A DNA stretch of 64,000 bases from Kordiimonas laminariae (GTDB taxonomy: Bacteria > Pseudomonadota > Alphaproteobacteria > Sphingomonadales > Kordiimonadaceae): positions 62,001 to 126,000 of the forward strand of contig NZ_JAKQZA010000009.1 of NCBI RefSeq assembly GCF_023008165.1, given 5' to 3'. The notes under the pieces are model-generated. The model was given only the letters and a program-made list of their open reading frames with translations. It was not told where the DNA came from and made no database searches. Shown in pieces: positions 60,552 to 64,000 of this stretch (position 1 is its first letter; every line of letters starts with the position of its first letter). Position numbers and translations under genes: made by a program.

Positions 60552-60800
60552 TTAATTGCCTTCGCTTACAATCTTTTCAACTGCGTCTGCTACGTGTTCA
60601 ATTGTTTCAAGATCAGGTAACAGGTTGAGTGGAAGAATAATATCGAATTCATCTTCAATATCAGCAACCAGATCCATCACGGTAAGGCTGTCTAGCTCAA
60701 GATCACCAGCGAATGTTACTTCAGGTGCAAGCTTTACGCCCTTCTTATTAAGAGGTGTAATAAGGGCATAGATAGTTTCAAGAGTTTCGGCTTTTGCCAT
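60552..60800 (-). CDS. Acyl carrier protein (sphingolipid-type)
   Basis: An 82-residue ACP. The phosphopantetheine Ser is in DLELDSLTVMDLVADIEDEF near residue 37. It probably carries the fatty acyl group delivered by the adjacent acyl-AMP ligase to serine palmitoyltransferase, as for the ACP of the Caulobacter sphingolipid locus. It is 3 bases upstream of spt on the same strand. A GGCGG ribosome site precedes the ATG. Confidence 0.93.
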   Translation of the reverse strand: MAKAETLETIYALITPLNKKGVKLAPEVTFAGDLELDSLTVMDLVADIEDEFDIILPLNLLPDLETIEHVADAVEKIVSEGN

Positions 60801-60861
60801 GTTAACCGCCTATTTTAGTGGAATTTTTAAATTACCCCTGTTTATAGAGGGGAGTTGCCAA

Positions 60862-61818
60862 TCATAAAAGCCCGTTTTTTCGATACCAGTCGATTGTATC
60901 CTCTAATCCGGCTTTAAGGCTAAATTTTGGCGACCAATTTGCAAGTTTAGGACGTCTACCTTCTCTTACCACCCAGTCAGGATGGCAAAGATATCGGGCT
61001 GTAGAGAGTGTAAGCATTGCTGGCTTCTTAACAAGGCTAGCAAAAATGCCATTCACGGCTCCAATCGACCCTAAAACCCAAAATGGAAGCGGGATGATTT
61101 TTGTTTTCTTGTTGGAATTGCTTGGCACAGCTTCCGCAATTTCTGAAATCTGATACCCGCCTGTTTTACCATCGTCAATTTCAACAATAGAGGCACTATG
61201 GCTTTTATCGCACATCGCGGTAATTGCTTCAGCAAGATCACGTGCATGGATCATTGAAACGCGATTCTTACTGCTACCTGGGGCAGGGAGTACACCGAGT
61301 TTAGTTGCTTTAAGAAGTTTCAGGATTTCCTTGTCACCAGGACCGTAAATAGCTGGTGGACGTACTATCGTCCAGCTGAACGGCCACTTGCGTGCTGTCA
61401 GCAGCATTTCTGTTCCCGCTTTGCTGGCGCCATAATGGGAAAGCCTTGGTTCCCGAGCCGCAAGGCTTGAGACGTGAATAACATGATCAATACCTGTTTT
61501 TGCTGCGGCTTCAAAAACAAGCTTGCTGCCTTTTACATTCACATCGAAAAAGATATCTCGATTAAGCGCTTTGGTAAGACCTGCAACATGAATGAGTGTA
61601 TCCGCGCCTTCACAAAGTTTCTCTAGGCTTTCAGTATCCGACATAGACCCTTCAACCCAAATAATACCTTCCCGCTCCGGCTGTGAGCGGCGGGTTAGGG
61701 CACGGATATTATGTCCAGCGTTTAAAAGGCAATCAATAACATGGCCGCCTAAAAAACCAGTGCCGCCGGTTAGAGCAATTGTCTTACCAGCGGCAGTATT
61801 TGTGATCTGATCTGTCAT
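60862..61818 (-). CDS. cerR: NAD(P)-dependent epimerase/dehydratase family, probable ceramide reductase (CerR)
   Basis: A 318-residue short-chain-dehydrogenase-type protein: Rossmann GGTGFLGGHV near residue 18 and catalytic YGASKAGTEMLL (YxxxK) near 132. In Caulobacter the equivalent gene, next to spt and acp, reduces the 3-keto group of the sphingoid/ceramide precursor. Without that context it would be annotated as a nucleoside-sugar epimerase. Located between acp and the acyl-AMP ligase, with a 5-base gap to the latter, in one leftward operon. Confidence 0.85.
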   Translation of the reverse strand: MTDQITNTAAGKTIALTGGTGFLGGHVIDCLLNAGHNIRALTRRSQPEREGIIWVEGSMSDTESLEKLCEGADTLIHVAGLTKALNRDIFFDVNVKGSKLVFEAAAKTGIDHVIHVSSLAAREPRLSHYGASKAGTEMLLTARKWPFSWTIVRPPAIYGPGDKEILKLLKATKLGVLPAPGSSKNRVSMIHARDLAEAITAMCDKSHSASIVEIDDGKTGGYQISEIAEAVPSNSNKKTKIIPLPFWVLGSIGAVNGIFASLVKKPAMLTLSTARYLCHPDWVVREGRRPKLANWSPKFSLKAGLEDTIDWYRKNGLL

Positions 61819-61823
61819 ATTGG

Positions 61824-63575
61824 TTAGCTAGCTAGTGCTTGCAAGTTTCCTGAAAGATAAGCGTTTCGGGCTTTGGTTCGGCTCAATTTACCAGACGAGG
61901 TGCGCGGTAGAGCTCGTGGTGATACCAGTTCAATCAAGCTAGTAACGCCGGTTGACGCCTGAATTTGCTTACGAATATCTTCGATTAGCTTCGTGCGCTC
62001 AGCTACATCGGAAATACGGCATTGCACTAAAACCATCGGTACTTCTTCGGCATTTTCACCAGGGACGGAAATTGCTGCAACATCACCAGTTTTAATACCG
62101 TTAATTTGCTCAGCAGCCCACTCGATATCCTGTGGCCAGTGGTTTTTACCATTCACAATGATCATATCTTTGGCGCGGCCAACTATATAGATGTCACCGT
62201 CTTTCATATAACCCATATCGCCTGTGTCGAGCCAGCCTTCAGGGCTAAGTACGGCACGGGTCGTTTCAGGGTCATTGAAATACTCACGCATTACAGAAAT
62301 ACCGCGAAGGAACACACGTCCTACATGGTTTTCTGGAAGAACGTTGTCGTCTTCGTTGCGGATTTCAATATCATATTCCGGTAGAGGTGTACCGCAGTTA
62401 ACAACCTTACGCATGCGTGGGTTATCTTCGCTGCCGTTTACAAGTAGGTGGCGATCTCCGGTTAGTGAAGCTTCTTCAACGAGATCAACTTCGATACCAA
62501 CGCCAACTTTACCAAAACTCACGCCGAGCGTACATTCTGCCAGGCCGTAACTTGGCAGGAAGGCTTTTTCAGAAAAACCGATTTCGCCAAATGTGTCATG
62601 GAAACGTTTTAATACGTCAGGGCGGATCATCTCTGCACCGATGCCGGCAACACGAACGCTTGAAAGATCAAGGCCTTCCATTGCGCTTGAACGCATTGCA
62701 GCGCGGCGTGCACAAATGTCAAAACCGAAAGTAGGGCTGTATGTAAGCGTGCCCTTATTTTGGCTGATAACACGAAGCCAGCTAAGCGGGCGGCGTGCAA
62801 ATTCTTCTGTTGGGATAAAGTCCACCGATACCTGACAAGTAATTGTTGTCAGTAGTGTACCTACAAGTCCCATGTCATGATAAAACGGAAGCCATGATAC
62901 ACAGCGATCTTCATCGATTAACTTAACACCGTGAAAACCCATGCCGTGAGTGTTCGCCAGCAAAGATTGGTGTGTAACCGATACGCCGTGCGGGAAACGT
63001 GTGCTGCCCGATGAATATTGAAGGTAGGCTAAATCTTCTTTAACCGGGAGGCGAAGTTCACCATCGCCTTCAACTGCGAGATAATCATCCATAGCGCCAG
63101 AGAAGATCATGTCCATGCCTTCTGTCGCCTCAGCGATCATTTCACCCATGAATTCCGGCGCCATAATACCGTTTGCTTCACAGCTTTCCATTTGCATGCG
63201 TAGCTGCGACACATAGCCCACTTTACCACCGAACGAAGTTGGTAGAGGTAGAGGGACAGGAAGAACGCTGGCGTACTGGCAACCCATAAAGAAGGCGACA
63301 AAGTTTGCACTCGTTTCGGCAATAAGTGCGATACGGTCACCTTTTTCAAAACCAAGTTTGGTCAATTTACGACCTATGGTTTCGGCACGGTTACGTAGTT
63401 CAGTCCAAGTTACAGATTGGATCAAATCCCCTCTGGCATTGAAGAAATTTGCGCCTCTTTTACCTTGGGCAGCATACTCCATTGCTTCAACAAGAGTATC
63501 AAAATCCGAATAGCGCCTTGGTAGGCTTGGATCAAGAGTAGGTGTCACTACAGTCATTGCGTCGGCTTCAACCAT
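61824..63575 (-). CDS. Fatty acyl-AMP/acyl-ACP ligase (sphingolipid-type)
   Basis: A 583-residue adenylate-forming ligase of the FAAL kind. It shows LAYLQYSSGSTRFPHGVSVT near residue 197 (P-loop variant), FLPSYGLAECTLGVSFGK near 340, and LDTGDMGYMKDGDIYIVGRA near 442, but lacks the Lys-Gly-rich CoA-ligase ending. It would activate a fatty acid and load the neighbouring ACP. First gene of the leftward operon acyl ligase, cerR, acp, spt. The corresponding Caulobacter gene is an acyl-CoA/acyl-ACP synthetase next to cerR. A second ATG seven codons in (63557) could be the start. Confidence 0.9.
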   Translation of the reverse strand: MVEADAMTVVTPTLDPSLPRRYSDFDTLVEAMEYAAQGKRGANFFNARGDLIQSVTWTELRNRAETIGRKLTKLGFEKGDRIALIAETSANFVAFFMGCQYASVLPVPLPLPTSFGGKVGYVSQLRMQMESCEANGIMAPEFMGEMIAEATEGMDMIFSGAMDDYLAVEGDGELRLPVKEDLAYLQYSSGSTRFPHGVSVTHQSLLANTHGMGFHGVKLIDEDRCVSWLPFYHDMGLVGTLLTTITCQVSVDFIPTEEFARRPLSWLRVISQNKGTLTYSPTFGFDICARRAAMRSSAMEGLDLSSVRVAGIGAEMIRPDVLKRFHDTFGEIGFSEKAFLPSYGLAECTLGVSFGKVGVGIEVDLVEEASLTGDRHLLVNGSEDNPRMRKVVNCGTPLPEYDIEIRNEDDNVLPENHVGRVFLRGISVMREYFNDPETTRAVLSPEGWLDTGDMGYMKDGDIYIVGRAKDMIIVNGKNHWPQDIEWAAEQINGIKTGDVAAISVPGENAEEVPMVLVQCRISDVAERTKLIEDIRKQIQASTGVTSLIELVSPRALPRTSSGKLSRTKARNAYLSGNLQALAS

Positions 63576-63625
63576 ATTATTATCCCGCCAAGTACTTTAG
63601 CCGGAGCTTACTAAAACAACAACCC

Positions 63626-63651
63626 ATAGCCCGCAATGGGCAACGGGCTAT
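63626..63651 (-). promoter_or_regulatory. Leader hairpin upstream of the sphingolipid operon
   Basis: ATAGCCCG / CGGGCTAT pair perfectly over 8 bp around a 10-base loop, about 50 bases upstream of the acyl ligase start. On the minus strand a T-rich stretch (GGGTTGTTGTTTT) follows, so it could act as an attenuator-like terminator. Otherwise the roughly 270-base gap 63576-63845 shows no other feature I can support. Confidence 0.35.
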
Positions 63652-63845
63652 ATCAATTACTTATCCTCTAAGCGAAGAGTAAGGCTAAATTTTGCTTGCT
63701 TCAACCCTATTTAACTTGTTCATTCACAAGCTATGTTACGCTTATTAATTAAGGTGGAATTACATTTTGTGGCCCAAGTACGCAAGCAAATTCTGCCTTA
63801 ACAAGCGTCAATTCGAATGCATTATTTAAAAAATAAGGCTAAAAA

Positions 63846-64000
63846 ATGACGGATTTTTTGTCCAACTTTAGTTCACTAGAGCTAGAAAAAATGCGGGAAA
63901 TAACACCGGGGGCTGCAAAACGGCTGCATTTAGACAATTGCGGGGCTGCTTTGATGCCTGAACCTGTGATTAATGCGATCCAGTCGCATCTTGACCAAGA
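63846..64000 (+). CDS. Class-V aminotransferase-like protein, N-terminal fragment
   Basis: An ATG at 63846 opens a frame that runs to the window edge (51 residues): TDFLSNFSSLELEKMREITP and then RLHLDNCGAALMPEPVINAI. The LDNCGAALMPEPV phrase is the typical beginning of class-V PLP enzymes such as selenocysteine lyase or cysteine desulphurase-like proteins. It is divergent from the sphingolipid operon. AAGG is 9 bases upstream of the ATG. The rest of the gene is outside the window. Confidence 0.75.
   Translation, partial: MTDFLSNFSSLELEKMREITPGAAKRLHLDNCGAALMPEPVINAIQSHLDQ

Noticed and set aside
63760-63775. Sigma-54 promoter before the class-V aminotransferase-like gene
   Set aside because: TGGCCC-AAGTA-CGCA fits the -24/-12 pattern poorly at the -12 box.

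Overview
The window looks like chromosomal DNA of a marine-type alphaproteobacterium. Base composition is moderate (roughly half G+C by eye). The recG / sdhE / mfd neighbourhood, DUF2336 and PAS_5-type proteins, a GANTC-dense promoter, a sigma-54-type flagellar promoter and a Caulobacter-like bacterial sphingolipid locus all point there. The order Kordiimonadales is my best guess, from protein style only. No insertion sequence, CRISPR array, rRNA operon or intact prophage was seen, and no gene-free gap exceeds 300 bases.

Layout. 1-5.7 kb: start of a TonB-dependent receptor, the sfsA-map-radC-NUDIX series, a LysR regulator divergent from a DUF1330 gene, and an exported amidohydrolase. 5.8-10.9 kb: Tat-exported PhoD phosphatase, purB, a PAS_5 protein, and an ECF sigma factor with a Cys-containing tail followed by an exported SnoaL/DUF4440-like protein. 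10.9-18.2 kb: glutathione-dependent formaldehyde oxidation (frmA-fghA) divergent from a LysR gene, a CinA N-domain protein, a CPBP protease coupled to a membrane-bound XRE regulator, purU and an exported esterase. 18.4-25.2 kb: tRNA-Leu(UAA) with a phage-like gene beside it, a probable zinc-uptake operon (two small exported proteins plus a His/Glu-rich TonB receptor), and an M1 peptidase with its DUF6702 partner. 25.2-28.2 kb: a second ECF sigma factor with a membrane partner, a threonine aldolase-like enzyme and an HTH-less S24 protein. 28.3-37 kb: EAL protein, flgK-flgL, flavin reductase, then a DUF2336 protein and PAS histidine kinase behind a promoter region carrying nine GANTC sites in 145 bp. 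37-50.8 kb: a second CPBP protease, nadK, a VanX-type dipeptidase whose signal peptide is cut by a stop codon, moaA, a miniature flagellar-rod-like protein, a DsbA-like protein, an outer-membrane barrel, mfd, sdhE, recG, a third CPBP protease and an acyl-CoA carboxyltransferase.

50.9-63.6 kb is the most interesting part: a sphingolipid island. Leftward genes at 59.3-63.6 kb encode a fatty acyl-AMP ligase, a ceramide-type reductase, a dedicated acyl carrier protein and serine palmitoyltransferase. Rightward genes at 56.7-59.3 kb encode a DUF2141 exported protein, a ceramide/diacylglycerol-kinase family enzyme and a Tam41-like nucleotidyltransferase. A second leftward operon at 50.9-56.5 kb encodes LptF, LptG, a flippase-family protein, a GNAT-type bacterial ceramide synthase and an AT-rich gene I do not recognise. 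Together they can make ceramide, phosphorylate and probably decorate it, and may export it through a dedicated Lpt-type path. The window ends in the start of a class-V aminotransferase-like gene.
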